A stretch of 64,000 bases of DNA from Pararheinheimera marina (GCF_042654345.1 NZ_JBHSGB010000005.1:1-64000), one strand, 5' to 3'; counted from the stretch's first letter, positions 26,623 through 35,143 are shown. Translations and numbers: made by a program. Notes: generated by a model not told the origin, from the letters alone.

Positions 26623-26805
26623 ATGTTTACAGAGCGAGTAAATGTTGTTTTTGTATTGCGAAATTTGGACCGTGATGGCCCTTCAATGAGAACCATTGAT
26701 AGGGTGAAAGAAATATTGGCTGAAGTGGATGGTAGAATTAACGTAACTTTTGGTTTTATTAATGAGGAAAATTGCTTCGAGAAAATTGAGCTATATAACT
26801 TCTAA
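26623..26805 (+). CDS. Putative integron cassette protein (60 aa)
   Basis: A 60-residue soluble protein (MFTERVNVVFVLRNLDRDGP, ending in EKIELYNF) that is clearly more AT-rich than the flanking DNA. No family is recognised. Its TAA stop overlaps the first box of an attC-like site, the usual layout of an integron gene cassette. No integrase or Pc promoter is visible, and only a weak AAAAAAGGG lies upstream of the ATG. It may be an orphan cassette inserted at a secondary site. Confidence 0.45.
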   Translation: MFTERVNVVFVLRNLDRDGPSMRTIDRVKEILAEVDGRINVTFGFINEENCFEKIELYNF

Positions 26806-26872
26806 CAAGTCAATCAACTTCGCGCTTTCGGCGCCGGACGCAGCAAGCAGCGCCGGTTATTGAAGCGTTAAC
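26800..26872 (+). other. attC-like integron recombination site
   Basis: The outer arms TTCTAACAAGTCAATCAAC (26800) and GGTTATTGAAGCGTTAAC (26855-26872) are complementary: TCAAT-C-AAC pairs with GGTTATTGA leaving one unpaired C, and TAAC pairs with GTTA. Between them lies a GC-rich imperfect hairpin, GGCGCCGG...CAGCGCC. Imperfect pairing with an extrahelical base, a leading TAACA and a trailing GCGTTAAC are hallmarks of attC sites. The last box, GTTAACG, deviates from GTTRRRY in its final two bases. Confidence 0.55.
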
Positions 26873-26979
26873 GTCAGTAATTCGCTCTAAGCCGTCCATA
26901 AAACCAATTAAAATGGGAGGCGAAGAGCTGCGTTTCATATCGTAACAATCATTGCTGTGGCAGAAAGAAAAGCTATCGC

Positions 26980-27429
26980 CTACAGGCTGTTTTTATCCAG
27001 CCGGTGCTGTTCAAAAATCTCCAGTGCACCTTTTAAAAAACCGAACATGCCAAGCGCCAGTACTATGGTGCCGACAGATAAGTCTTTCAAAATGCCCTGG
27101 TTGCTAAAGAAATAACCGGCTAAACCCATCAATAAAAACAGCAGGATCATCACGCACATCAGGCCGATCACCAGTTTACCTTTGGCCGGGTTCTGCCAGA
27201 TATTCTGCGAGAATTTGTTCTGCATTTTGCTGGTGTCCTGCAGTGAGCTGAAACTGATGCCCAACCCCATAAAAATCAGCGCTGTATTCAGACTGGTAAA
27301 AATCAGCGAGGGGTTGGCTTTCAGTGCAGTAAAACCCGCCAGGTAAGGGCTAAAGGCAAAGTACAGCGCTGCGAGCATCAGCGGGTATTGCAGGTAACTC
27401 AGGTAATGAAATGCCAGTTTTACGTTCAT
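26980..27429 (-). CDS. Hypothetical inner-membrane protein
   Basis: A 149-residue protein with four predicted membrane helices (about 10-30, 40-62, 86-108 and 116-136), a short basic loop containing KMQNKFSQNIWQNPAKGK, and a charged C-terminus. I do not recognise the family. It stands alone between the cassette-like region and the TonB-system genes, which are transcribed in the same direction but separated from it by about 195 bases containing one REP-like palindrome. Confidence 0.55.
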   Translation of the reverse strand: MNVKLAFHYLSYLQYPLMLAALYFAFSPYLAGFTALKANPSLIFTSLNTALIFMGLGISFSSLQDTSKMQNKFSQNIWQNPAKGKLVIGLMCVMILLFLLMGLAGYFFSNQGILKDLSVGTIVLALGMFGFLKGALEIFEQHRLDKNSL

Positions 27430-27582
27430 CGGGACGACCTTGTTGTTAGTTCAGCTGCGCTGGATTTGCTTGTTCCTTCAAGAAACCATGCTCGCCTATC
27501 CTGCGCCTTTTGTCAGCTGTAATTTTGTTGTAAATGGTTGATTAAATTTTGGCGCGGACTGAAGTAAAGCCGGGGAGAAAAA

Positions 27583-27606
27583 GGCGGGGTAAACCCCGCC
27601 TCTACG
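27583..27606 (+). repeat. REP-like palindrome with CTACG tail
   Basis: GGCGGGGTAAACCCCGCC is a perfect 8-base inverted repeat followed by TCTACG. It sits 19 bases past the exbD stop codon and could also stabilise or end that transcript. Confidence 0.65.
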
Positions 27607-27624
27607 TTTAAACAGGTGGGGCTG

Positions 27625-28038
27625 CTAGGACGCAGGTTCGCTGATAAAACCCAATTTGAGTAAACCTGCTTGCTGCACGGCGGCCATCACAGTTAACACC
27701 TGCTCATAAGGCGTGGCTTTGTCGCCGCGGATATGAATTTCCGGTTGTTGTGGCAGTGCGGCCTGTTCTGCCAGTTTGACCGGCAGCGCTTCGTGGCTGA
27801 TGGCGTCGTTGTTCCAGTACACACTGCCATCGGCTTTCACTGTTAAGGTGACAGTGCTGGGTTTGGTCTGGTTCTGCTCGTTGCTGACGCGGGGTAAATC
27901 CACCTTAACGCTGTGGGTGATCACCGGCACTGTAATAATAAAGATGATCAGCAGCACCAGCATCACGTCCACTAAAGGCGTCATATTGATTTCGCTCATT
28001 ACCTCGTCGTCGTTGTCAAATCCGCCGCCAAAGGCCAT
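27625..28038 (-). CDS. exbD: ExbD/TolR-family energy-transducing protein
   Basis: A 137-residue protein with one N-terminal helix (about 23-42). EINMTPLVDVMLVLLIIFII carries the conserved Asp that handles protons (about residue 24). A periplasmic domain of about 90 residues follows. With ExbB it forms the proton-driven motor that powers TonB. The start codon directly abuts the exbB stop codon. The neighbouring tonB and siderophore-receptor genes place it in iron uptake rather than the Tol system. Confidence 0.92.
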   Translation of the reverse strand: MAFGGGFDNDDEVMSEINMTPLVDVMLVLLIIFIITVPVITHSVKVDLPRVSNEQNQTKPSTVTLTVKADGSVYWNNDAISHEALPVKLAEQAALPQQPEIHIRGDKATPYEQVLTVMAAVQQAGLLKLGFISEPAS

Positions 28039-28794
28039 TTATTTCGCCTCCTTCAGTGGCACCACCATCGCGCTTTTCGGCGCGGCGCCTGTTAAAAAGT
28101 AGGCATGCAACTGGTGGGCAAAACGGTTCAGTTTGGCCAACACATCTTTGTTACCGCGTTGCAGCGCGTTGTAACCCAATACGGCAGGGATAGCCACAGC
28201 CAGGCCAAAAGCCGTCATGATCAATGCTTCGCCCACCGGGCCTGCCACTTTATCAATGCTGGCCTGGCCTGAGGCACCGATACCGACTAAAGCATGGTAA
28301 ATCCCCCAGACGGTGCCAAACAATCCAAGGAAAGGGGAGGTTGAGCCTACTGAGGCCAGAATGGCCAGGCCTTTTTGCATCTGCTGGGCGCTTTCATCAA
28401 TAGCACCGCGCAGGCAGCTGGTCAGCCAGTCGGCGAGTGGCAAATGGCCGTGTAAGTCCTGCTGATGGCTTTGGTGGTGGTCCAGTGCGGCCTGGCCTTC
28501 GTCTGCGACGTAGCGGAACGGGTTGGCCGGGCCGCCTTGCTCAGAGGCTGAGCTTAAAATACGCAGGCCTTCGGTAAAACTTTGGGCGTGCCAGAAGTCG
28601 CGACTGGCCGCCGCCACTTTTTTCAGTCGCCATAAGTTGAGCGCACGCAGCACTATCACTGTCCAGCTGGCGACCGACATCAACAGCAACAACAGCGCCA
28701 CTGTTTTAATGACAAAATCGCCTTGCGCCCAAAGCGCGGCAATGCCGTAGGGGTTTTCTTGCATCATGGCTGTTCCTGCTAACACGTCATTCAT
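28039..28794 (-). CDS. exbB: ExbB-family proton-channel protein
   Basis: A 251-residue protein with three membrane helices. After the first (about 28-48) comes a long cytoplasmic loop, then TSPFLGLFGTVWGIYHALV (about 158-176), the conserved MotA/TolQ/ExbB core, and VGEALIMTAFGLAVAIPAVLGYN. It forms the pentameric motor with ExbD. ATGs at residues 10 and 11 are possible alternative starts. It is the second gene after tonB in the same direction, with 42 bases between them. Confidence 0.92.
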   Translation of the reverse strand: MNDVLAGTAMMQENPYGIAALWAQGDFVIKTVALLLLLMSVASWTVIVLRALNLWRLKKVAAASRDFWHAQSFTEGLRILSSASEQGGPANPFRYVADEGQAALDHHQSHQQDLHGHLPLADWLTSCLRGAIDESAQQMQKGLAILASVGSTSPFLGLFGTVWGIYHALVGIGASGQASIDKVAGPVGEALIMTAFGLAVAIPAVLGYNALQRGNKDVLAKLNRFAHQLHAYFLTGAAPKSAMVVPLKEAK

Positions 28795-28836
28795 TGCTAC
28801 TGTTCTCTCGATGTTTAAAATTGTTCTGACCGATCA

Positions 28837-29538
28837 TCATTTTCCGCCGGGCGCCGGATTTAACTGAAACACCACGGGTTGGGCAAACCATAAATCCACC
28901 GCCTGGCCCAGCTCTTTGGCTGGCGTGTAGGTCCACTGCCGTACCGCATTGATGGCGGCCTGATCCAGCCGTGGGTAACCAGAACTGGTTTTTACTTTCA
29001 GCTGACCGACTTTGCCGCTTTTCAGCACCAGCACGTCCAGCACCACTGTGCCTTGCTCTTTCAGCTGGCGGGACAGTTTGGGGTAAACCGGCGCTTTGTT
29101 GACCGCTTTATTGGCTGAGGCCACAGGCGGTGTGCTGCTGGGCTCTGGCTCTGCGGCTTTTACCGGTGCAGTGGGGGCCGGTGTTGGGTCTGGCTTGCTT
29201 TCGCTTGGCTCTGGCGCACTGACAGCGCGCTCTGAGGCGGCGGCTACCGGCACTGGTTTAGGCGCTGGCTTAGGTTTTGCTTTTACCGGCTTGGGTTTGG
29301 CTGCTTTGGGTTTGGGCGGCTCTGGTTTTTTCTCCGGAATTGGCGGTTTAGGCTTAGGTGGTTCAATAGCCGGGGGCGCCGGCGGGGTCGGTACCGGAAT
29401 AATCACGCCTTCAATGGCTTTGGCCACAGGTGCGGGTACCGGTGCTGAGCTAAAGCTGACCGCCGCCGTAATACCGGCCAGATGCACCACAAGCACCAAA
29501 GCTGATAGCAGAAGTGGCCGTTTCACAGTTCGGCCCAC
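28837..29538 (-). CDS. tonB: TonB energy transducer
   Basis: A 233-residue TonB. A cytoplasmic N-terminus and one anchor helix (about 8-28) are followed by a periplasmic proline-rich spacer (about 45-145) with Glu-Pro and Lys-Pro repeats (PPKPKPPIPEKKPEPPKPK). The C-terminal domain has the usual YPKLSRQLKEQGTVVLDV and GYPRLDQAAINAVRQWTY blocks. It passes energy from ExbBD to outer-membrane receptors such as the Fiu-like one upstream. It overlaps the piuC end by 16 bases. The repetitive spacer produces a long but meaningless Gly/Ala-rich ORF on the opposite strand. Confidence 0.92.
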   Translation of the reverse strand: MGRTVKRPLLLSALVLVVHLAGITAAVSFSSAPVPAPVAKAIEGVIIPVPTPPAPPAIEPPKPKPPIPEKKPEPPKPKAAKPKPVKAKPKPAPKPVPVAAASERAVSAPEPSESKPDPTPAPTAPVKAAEPEPSSTPPVASANKAVNKAPVYPKLSRQLKEQGTVVLDVLVLKSGKVGQLKVKTSSGYPRLDQAAINAVRQWTYTPAKELGQAVDLWFAQPVVFQLNPAPGGK

Positions 29539-30203
29539 ATTCTGACTAAATTATGGTAATGCGAGGTGAGGGCAACACTTTGTGTCGTCTCACCAAACTG
29601 CTGGCGCAGTGACTGAATGTTTTGGTCCAGCTCAAACAGCATTTGGCGCTGTTCGGCGGAGCGCACCATGCTCTGAGTCCAGAAAAAACTACAGACCCGT
29701 TCGCCACTGGTGACGGGCAGTACCTGGTGCAGGCTGCTGGACGGGTACAGAATGAGATCGCCAGCCGGTAGTTTGACTTCATGCAAACCGAAGGTGTCCT
29801 GAATTTGCAGCTCGCCGCCTTCGTAGTCATCCGGCTCGGATAAAAACAGGGTAGAGGACAAGTCGGTGCGCAGGCTCAGGCTGGAGCCCGGTACGCCGCG
29901 AATGGCGCCGTCGACATGCAAGCCATAATGTTCGCCGCCCTGATAGCTGTTAAATAGTGGCGGTACGGAGCGCAGCGGAATAGCCGCCGCCATAAACAAG
30001 GGGTGTTGATAAAGCGCCTGCAGAATAATGGCGCCCAGTTCACGGCCAAGCGATGAGTCGACCGGCAACTGTTTGTTGTTTTTCACTAAGGCGCCTTGGG
30101 GCCCGACGGTTTCACGGCCGTCTGTCCAGTTCACGGCAGCCAGCTGCTGCCGGAACTGCGCCACCTGGGCTTTGCTTAGTACTTCAGGTATATGCAGTAA
30201 CAT
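29523..30203 (-). CDS. piuC: PiuC/YbiX-type Fe(II)/2-oxoglutarate PKHD hydroxylase
   Basis: A 226-residue cytoplasmic dioxygenase. The start MLLHIPEVLSK, WTDGRETVGPQGALVKNN, the iron-binding HYGLHVDGAI (His-x-Asp at about 98-100), the second His in SSSLHQVLPVTSGER and the co-substrate Arg make the family clear. PiuC/YbiX is almost always next to a Fiu/PiuA siderophore receptor, as here. Its real substrate is unproven. The ATG at 30203 is preferred to a TTG nine bases earlier because family homology starts there. Confidence 0.9.
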   Translation of the reverse strand: MLLHIPEVLSKAQVAQFRQQLAAVNWTDGRETVGPQGALVKNNKQLPVDSSLGRELGAIILQALYQHPLFMAAAIPLRSVPPLFNSYQGGEHYGLHVDGAIRGVPGSSLSLRTDLSSTLFLSEPDDYEGGELQIQDTFGLHEVKLPAGDLILYPSSSLHQVLPVTSGERVCSFFWTQSMVRSAEQRQMLFELDQNIQSLRQQFGETTQSVALTSHYHNLVRMWAEL

Positions 30204-30231
30204 AAAAACCAACTCGTTGTTGTGGCGAAAT

Positions 30232-30251
30232 GGGCGGGGTAAACCCCGCCC
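30232..30251 (+). repeat. REP-like palindrome between piuC and the receptor gene
   Basis: GGGCGGGGTAAACCCCGCCC is a perfect inverted repeat identical in core to the copy at 27583. A second copy follows at 30295 in the same orientation. Confidence 0.7.
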
Positions 30252-30294
30252 GCTGCCATACCGGTACCAGCCGGTGATAGTTGTTTGGGGTCAC

Positions 30295-30319
30295 GGGCGG
30301 GTTAAAACCCGCCCCTACG
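30295..30319 (+). repeat. REP-like palindrome with CTACG tail
   Basis: GGGCGGGTTAAAACCCGCCC followed by CTACG. It is the most regular member of the family in this window and lies 12 bases past the receptor stop codon. Confidence 0.7.
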
Positions 30320-30330
30320 CCCATTGTCGA

Positions 30331-32661
30331 TCAGAACTTCACATTCACACCCAGACGTGCCGAGCGTGGCGTGCCCATAAAGTAACGCGAGCCGCCATTG
30401 TTCAGTGAAGACATATACTCTTCATCCAACAGGTTATAAACGTTCAGCTGGATATCCACAGTTGGCGTAATTGGGTAAGACGCCATGGCGTCCACCACCC
30501 AATAATCCGGTACTGCTGGCACCGAAGTTTTCGCCAGGTTCAGTGTGGTGCTGCTGGAACGGGAGACCGTATCGACATAACGGACGCCACCACCCAACAC
30601 CAGGCCATTGCCGAAGCTGTAGCTGTTCCATACCGTCAGGGTCAGCTCAGGTGTCCACTGGATCACCCCTCCGTCTGTCGGGTTGGTGCCTGACTGGTTA
30701 CCACGGGTAATTTCGCTGTCCAGGTAAGCGGCACCGGCGCTGATTTGCCAGGCGGACGTAATAGCACCGACTAAGCCCAGTTCGACACCACGGACCTGAC
30801 GTTCACCCACTTGGGTGGCGGCGCCTGTCGGGTCTGTGGCAATTTCGTTTTCATTGGTGCTTTCAAATACTGCAGCGGTGACGGCCAGTTTGTTGTCCAG
30901 TAAATCCCACTTGGTGCCCAGCTCCAGGTTGGAGCCTTTTTGTGGGTCCACATTGGCGTTGTTGATATTGTTGGCTGTGGCACTTAATGCAAAGTTTGCG
31001 CCGCCCGGTGGTAACTGGGTGGTGGCATACGACAAATACAGGCTGCCGTTGCTGGCTGGTTTGTACAAAGCGCCCACTTTGTAGCTGGCCAGGTTGTCAG
31101 ACGCTTTTAAAGTGCTACCCAATAAAGTACCAATAGGGATGGTCTGTGGCGTGCTGGTGCCCTGTACTGTGACCAGATCGGTCTCTGTGCTGTAGTGCTC
31201 GAAGCGGCCGCTTAAGTTCAGTTGCCATTGCTCGTTCAGGTGCAGCGTGTCCAGCACGTACAGTGCGGATGTCATGGTACTGCCTTCTGTGCTGGCGCCG
31301 GTGCGGACCGGATCGACAAAAGTGTCGCTGGTGCTTGGGTTGTACAGGTTCGCTGCACCTTGCGTGGTGCCCGTCGGCAACGCCAGCGTGAAGTTGCGCT
31401 GGCTCTCGTAAATAAACTCCAGGCCTGAGCTGATGTCATGACGGATGGCGCCGGTTTGCACGCTGGTGTTCAGCTGAGTCTGGTTGGTCAGAATTCGGTT
31501 GCGTTGATCTTTACCCTGACGTGACCGTGAAATGGTCCAGTTATTCGGATCGGCAATAGCTACAGCCGCTGCGCCAGATCCAGTGGTGGTGGTGATTGCG
31601 TTGACGCCGGTCAGCAGGTAATCCTGATCCGACTGACCAAAACGAGAGGTGTTACGCAGCACTGTGTTGTCGTTCAGGTCATGCTCAACCTTGACCGTGG
31701 CCATAGTGGCTTTGACGTCATCTTTGTCGTTGGTCGAACCATAAAAGTTGCTGGTGTCGACCGGTGCAATGATTTTGCCTGCATTTGGGCCACCATTGGG
31801 GTAGTTGGTGCTTGGGTCAGCGTCAAAGGCGGCGTTGTAGAAGCCTTCCAGGCCGACAGTTGGAATACCGCCGTCCGGAATATTGTCCTGCGACATATGG
31901 AACAGGTTCAGGTAAGTGCGGGTCGAGGTGCCAAGGCCCAACGCCAGCGAGCTGGCAAAACCGTATCTGTTGTCTTCGACCACATCACGGCCAGCCACGT
32001 CAGAATCCTGTGCCAGCAGGTTAATACGCAGCGCTGAGGTGTCACCAATCTGGCGGTTCATATCTATGGTGCCGCGCTTGTAAGAGCCAGAACCTGCGGT
32101 CAGGTTAGCGACAGAAGCGTCTTCCAGCGTCGCCATTTTGCTGGCCAGGTTAATGTAACCAGAGGACGAGCCACGGCCATTGTCAGCACCGGCCGGGCCT
32201 TTGGCGATTTCGACCTGTTCAGTATTAAAGGTGTCGCGGCTGATGGTGCCTAAGTCACGGATGCCATCGACGAAAATGCTGCCCTGGGTATCAAAACCAC
32301 GCATAAAAATAGAGTCGCCTGTGGCGGTGTTGCCGTTTTCACCCATCAGCATGGTAATACCCGGAGTATTACGTAACGCATCAGACAGAGTGGTGGCGGC
32401 TTGCTGCTGGATCAGTTCCTTTTTTACCACCACTATGGTTTGTGGGGTGTTCACCAGCGGCTGCGTTTGTTTGGTGGAACTAACGGTGTCTGCTTTGTAT
32501 TGTGCTTCGACTTCGTCTGCACTAACCACGACTGCATCCAGTTCGGTTTGTGTTTGTTGAGCCTGCGCCACTGCAGGAATAGCCAACGCCAGAGCCGAAG
32601 CCAGCAGGGTACTGTTGAATTGAGTGACCTGCGAGTGTTTTTTTGCTTTGATAAAAGCCAT
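30331..32661 (-). CDS. fiu: Fiu-like catecholate siderophore TonB-dependent receptor
   Basis: A 776-residue outer-membrane receptor. The signal peptide (to about residue 34, VAQAQ) is followed by a TonB-box-like region (ELDAVVVSA), the plug domain (QPLVNTPQTIVVVKKELI; ATTLSDALRNTPGITMLMGENGN; DSIFMRGFD), and a 22-strand barrel ending in RSARLGVNVKF with the terminal Phe. The text agrees with Fiu/PiuA receptors for monomeric catechols and for mono- or linear catecholates. piuC, tonB, exbB and exbD follow on the same strand. A sigma70-like promoter overlapped by a palindrome is upstream. No FecA-type signalling domain is present. Confidence 0.9.
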   Translation of the reverse strand: MAFIKAKKHSQVTQFNSTLLASALALAIPAVAQAQQTQTELDAVVVSADEVEAQYKADTVSSTKQTQPLVNTPQTIVVVKKELIQQQAATTLSDALRNTPGITMLMGENGNTATGDSIFMRGFDTQGSIFVDGIRDLGTISRDTFNTEQVEIAKGPAGADNGRGSSSGYINLASKMATLEDASVANLTAGSGSYKRGTIDMNRQIGDTSALRINLLAQDSDVAGRDVVEDNRYGFASSLALGLGTSTRTYLNLFHMSQDNIPDGGIPTVGLEGFYNAAFDADPSTNYPNGGPNAGKIIAPVDTSNFYGSTNDKDDVKATMATVKVEHDLNDNTVLRNTSRFGQSDQDYLLTGVNAITTTTGSGAAAVAIADPNNWTISRSRQGKDQRNRILTNQTQLNTSVQTGAIRHDISSGLEFIYESQRNFTLALPTGTTQGAANLYNPSTSDTFVDPVRTGASTEGSTMTSALYVLDTLHLNEQWQLNLSGRFEHYSTETDLVTVQGTSTPQTIPIGTLLGSTLKASDNLASYKVGALYKPASNGSLYLSYATTQLPPGGANFALSATANNINNANVDPQKGSNLELGTKWDLLDNKLAVTAAVFESTNENEIATDPTGAATQVGERQVRGVELGLVGAITSAWQISAGAAYLDSEITRGNQSGTNPTDGGVIQWTPELTLTVWNSYSFGNGLVLGGGVRYVDTVSRSSSTTLNLAKTSVPAVPDYWVVDAMASYPITPTVDIQLNVYNLLDEEYMSSLNNGGSRYFMGTPRSARLGVNVKF

Positions 32662-32760
32662 CGAACAAAATCCTTGTGTGAAGTTTGTGTGAATGCAGAT
32701 ATGTTTTTTTGTTTACAACTTATGTTTACAAACCTGGTTCTCCGGCGCCGGAGCGGCACG

Positions 32761-32789
32761 ATTTTATCCGTGGCAAAATACAAATGCAA
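32761..32789 (-). promoter_or_regulatory. Sigma70-type promoter of the Fiu-like receptor gene
   Basis: On the minus strand TTGCAT (32789-32784) and TAAAAT (32766-32761) are separated by exactly 17 bases, ending about 100 bases before the receptor ATG. Confidence 0.6.
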
Positions 32790-32802
32790 ACAGTTTGCAT
32801 TT
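32782..32802. promoter_or_regulatory. Perfect 21-bp palindrome over the receptor -35 box
   Basis: Core AATGCAAACAGTTTGCATT with one more matching base on each side. It covers the -35 box of the receptor promoter, as a repressor operator would. Half-site TGCAAAC matches the Fur half-site TGATAAT at only four of seven positions, so a different or divergent regulator is possible. It could also act on the divergent ABC-transporter genes. Confidence 0.6.
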
Positions 32803-32911
32803 GCATGGCTGTGCTTTCTCAGAGGTCAGAGCGGGCATTGCAACAAAAAACAGTGGCATGCTAATGTTGAACAGATGTTAAGTTTTGGAAAATAAAGGAA
32901 AAGGATCATTT

Positions 32912-33877
32912 ATGTTACATATCGAAGCCAGGCAGATCAGTAAAAGCTATGGCGAGGTTGCCGCAGTGCAGGCAATCAGTTTTACCATAGAGCCAGGGCA
33001 AATCTTTGCGCTGCTTGGGCCCAATGGCGCCGGTAAGTCGTCGTTAATCCGTATGCTGGTGGGACTGACCCGGCCAGACGATGGCGAGATCCTGTTGCGC
33101 CAACAGGACCAGCCACTGTCGCAGCTGCCGCAGCGCAGCTATGGCTACCTGCCAGAAGACAGAGGCCTTTACCCGGACAGAACGGTGCGGCAAAACCTGA
33201 GTTACATAGGCCAGCTTCGTGGTATTGATAAAACTGCGCTGGTGGGGCAAATCGAGCAGTGGTGCCGCCGGCTGGATTTACTCGACAAACTGGATGACAA
33301 CCTGTCGAAACTGTCCAAAGGCAATCAGCAAAAGGTGCAGTTGATCAGTTGTGTGCTGCATAAACCAGCGTTGCTGATCCTGGACGAGCCGTTTTCCGGA
33401 CTGGACCCGGTCAATCAGGAAAAAGTGCTGGTGATCCTGAATGAACTGCGTACTGAAGGCACCACAGTGCTGCTGAGTGCTCATCAGATGGCCTTGGTTG
33501 AACGCCTGGCCGACAAGATGTTACTGCTGAATAAAGGCCAGCAGGTGGCGCAGGGCAGTCTGGCGGAAATTCGCCAGCAACTGGCACCGGAAAAATGGTT
33601 CGCTGTTGGGCTGGCGCAGCAGCTGCATTGCTCAGAGCTGCAGGCGCTTGGCAGTGTCAGCGAGGTGGAACAGATGACCGCCACTGAGTTTAAAATTTGC
33701 CTGGCGCCCGACGCCAGCGTCAGTCAGTTATTGCAACAACTCACTGCTGTAGCAGAGCTGAGTGATTTCAGCCGGATAGAACCCGGCCTGCATCAGCTGT
33801 ATCTGGCCGCCGTCGGCCAGCATGACGTGTTATTGCAATCTTCCGCCCAGGGCAACAGCAAAGGAGCCGCCGCATGA
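32912..33877 (+). CDS. ABC exporter ATP-binding protein, NatA-like
   Basis: A 321-residue ATPase from the ATG at 32912, which follows an AAAGGAAAAGG site. Motifs are Walker A GPNGAGKSS (about 40-48), signature LSKGNQQKV (about 138), Walker B LLILDEPFSGLDP (about 158), and a switch His in SAHQM. A degenerate C-terminal regulatory extension of about 90 residues follows. The domain set and the ABC-2 partner are like NatAB sodium exporters, but the substrate is not determined. It overlaps the permease gene by four bases. Confidence 0.88.
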   Translation: MLHIEARQISKSYGEVAAVQAISFTIEPGQIFALLGPNGAGKSSLIRMLVGLTRPDDGEILLRQQDQPLSQLPQRSYGYLPEDRGLYPDRTVRQNLSYIGQLRGIDKTALVGQIEQWCRRLDLLDKLDDNLSKLSKGNQQKVQLISCVLHKPALLILDEPFSGLDPVNQEKVLVILNELRTEGTTVLLSAHQMALVERLADKMLLLNKGQQVAQGSLAEIRQQLAPEKWFAVGLAQQLHCSELQALGSVSEVEQMTATEFKICLAPDASVSQLLQQLTAVAELSDFSRIEPGLHQLYLAAVGQHDVLLQSSAQGNSKGAAA

Positions 33878-35049
33878 CCCGCTGGACAGTCGCCGTATTT
33901 GAATTTCAACGTTATTTTAAATGGAAACAAGAGCTTGTCAGCGTCGGTCTGATGCTGCTGACCGTTGGCATTATGTCGGTCTGGCCTGCCATCAAAGGCT
34001 GGGTTGATCAGGATTACAAAGTAGCGCTGGTGTCTGAGCTGGCCGCGCCGAAAGTGCCGGGTTATGCCATTAGCCAAATTCGGCCTGATGCAACGGACAA
34101 TGCCCGTGCCGGATTGGGTGAAGTTTGGGATTTACTGGTGTTGGTGGACGGTGCAGAGCTAAAGCTGGTGGCGCAAAAAAGCGCCAGCTGGCAAGACAAG
34201 CTGACACCAGAGCTGCAACGTTGGCTGCAACAGCAGCTGATCGCTGGCTTGCCGCTGGATCCTGCGCAAAAAGCTGTGGTACAGCGTTTACCCAAAGCTG
34301 AATTTGAGTTTCTGCAACAAGACAACCGGGAAGAGAGTAAACAGCAAAAGCTGCTGGGCGGCGGCATTTTAATCCTATTGTCGGTTGGCGTGTTTTCTGG
34401 TTTTGGTTTTATGTTCACCGCCATTACCAGTGAAAAACAGCAACGGGTGACCGAACAACTGTTAACCCTGATCACGCCGTCGCAGTGGATCGACGGAAAA
34501 ATTCTTGGCATCTCGCTGTTTTGTCTGAAGACCATGTTAACCACAGGCTTGTTCGCTTTTGTGGTGATGCAGGCGATTCGCATGATGTCAGGCAAGGATC
34601 TGTTTGCCTTACCATTGCAGCCACTGCCCATTGTGCTGACGTTGGTGTTTGTGGCGCTGGGGCTTTTACTGATCAACAGCTTTATGGCCGGTTTTGCCGC
34701 CACTATTGATGATCCCAATCACTCCAGCCGTTCTGTGGTGATGTTTTTGCCCAGCCTGCCACTCTTTCTGGTGTTCAGTGCGATGGACAACACTGAAGGC
34801 GCACTGATGCAGTTTTTAAGCTGGTTTCCCTTAACCAGCTATGCCGCTATGCCGATGCGGCTGGCGTCCACCAGCGTGGCCTGGTGGGAGTGGCTTGGAG
34901 CTTTGCTGGTGCTGCTGGCCTTTTTGTACTGGGCCCGAGCTGCTGCCGCCCGCATCTTTGAGCTCGGCATTCGCATGTACGGCAAAGAGCCGGATTGGTC
35001 TGAGCTGTTACGGAGTTTTTTCTTATCTTCCGGCAAAGCGATCCGCTAA
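33874..35049 (+). CDS. ABC-2 type permease, NatB-like
   Basis: A 391-residue membrane partner of the preceding ATPase. One N-terminal helix (about 23-42), a large extracytoplasmic domain (about 45-160), then a bundle of five helices beginning near GGGILILLSVGVFSGFGFMF with the cytoplasmic ITSEKQQRVTEQLLTLITP loop that is typical of NatB/ABC-2 permeases. Export of Na+, an antibiotic or a peptide is possible; the sequence alone does not decide. Confidence 0.85.
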   Translation: MTRWTVAVFEFQRYFKWKQELVSVGLMLLTVGIMSVWPAIKGWVDQDYKVALVSELAAPKVPGYAISQIRPDATDNARAGLGEVWDLLVLVDGAELKLVAQKSASWQDKLTPELQRWLQQQLIAGLPLDPAQKAVVQRLPKAEFEFLQQDNREESKQQKLLGGGILILLSVGVFSGFGFMFTAITSEKQQRVTEQLLTLITPSQWIDGKILGISLFCLKTMLTTGLFAFVVMQAIRMMSGKDLFALPLQPLPIVLTLVFVALGLLLINSFMAGFAATIDDPNHSSRSVVMFLPSLPLFLVFSAMDNTEGALMQFLSWFPLTSYAAMPMRLASTSVAWWEWLGALLVLLAFLYWARAAAARIFELGIRMYGKEPDWSELLRSFFLSSGKAIR

Positions 35050-35143
35050 TTGGTTGGCAGACAAAGAAATTATTGGCTGATGGCTGGTTAAAACAGTTTG
35101 AATGTTGTGGATTTAATGTATCTTAACATTCAGAGTAATGAAC

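Noticed and set aside
29096..29545. 149-codon plus-strand ORF opposite tonB, rich in Gly/Ala/Thr
   Set aside because: It is the complement of the Pro/Lys-rich TonB spacer; its low complexity comes from the repeat codons, and it has no ribosome binding site or domain.
32782..32802. Standard Fur box assignment for the fiu palindrome
   Set aside because: Half-sites agree with the Fur consensus at only four of seven positions, so it was reported as an unassigned palindrome.
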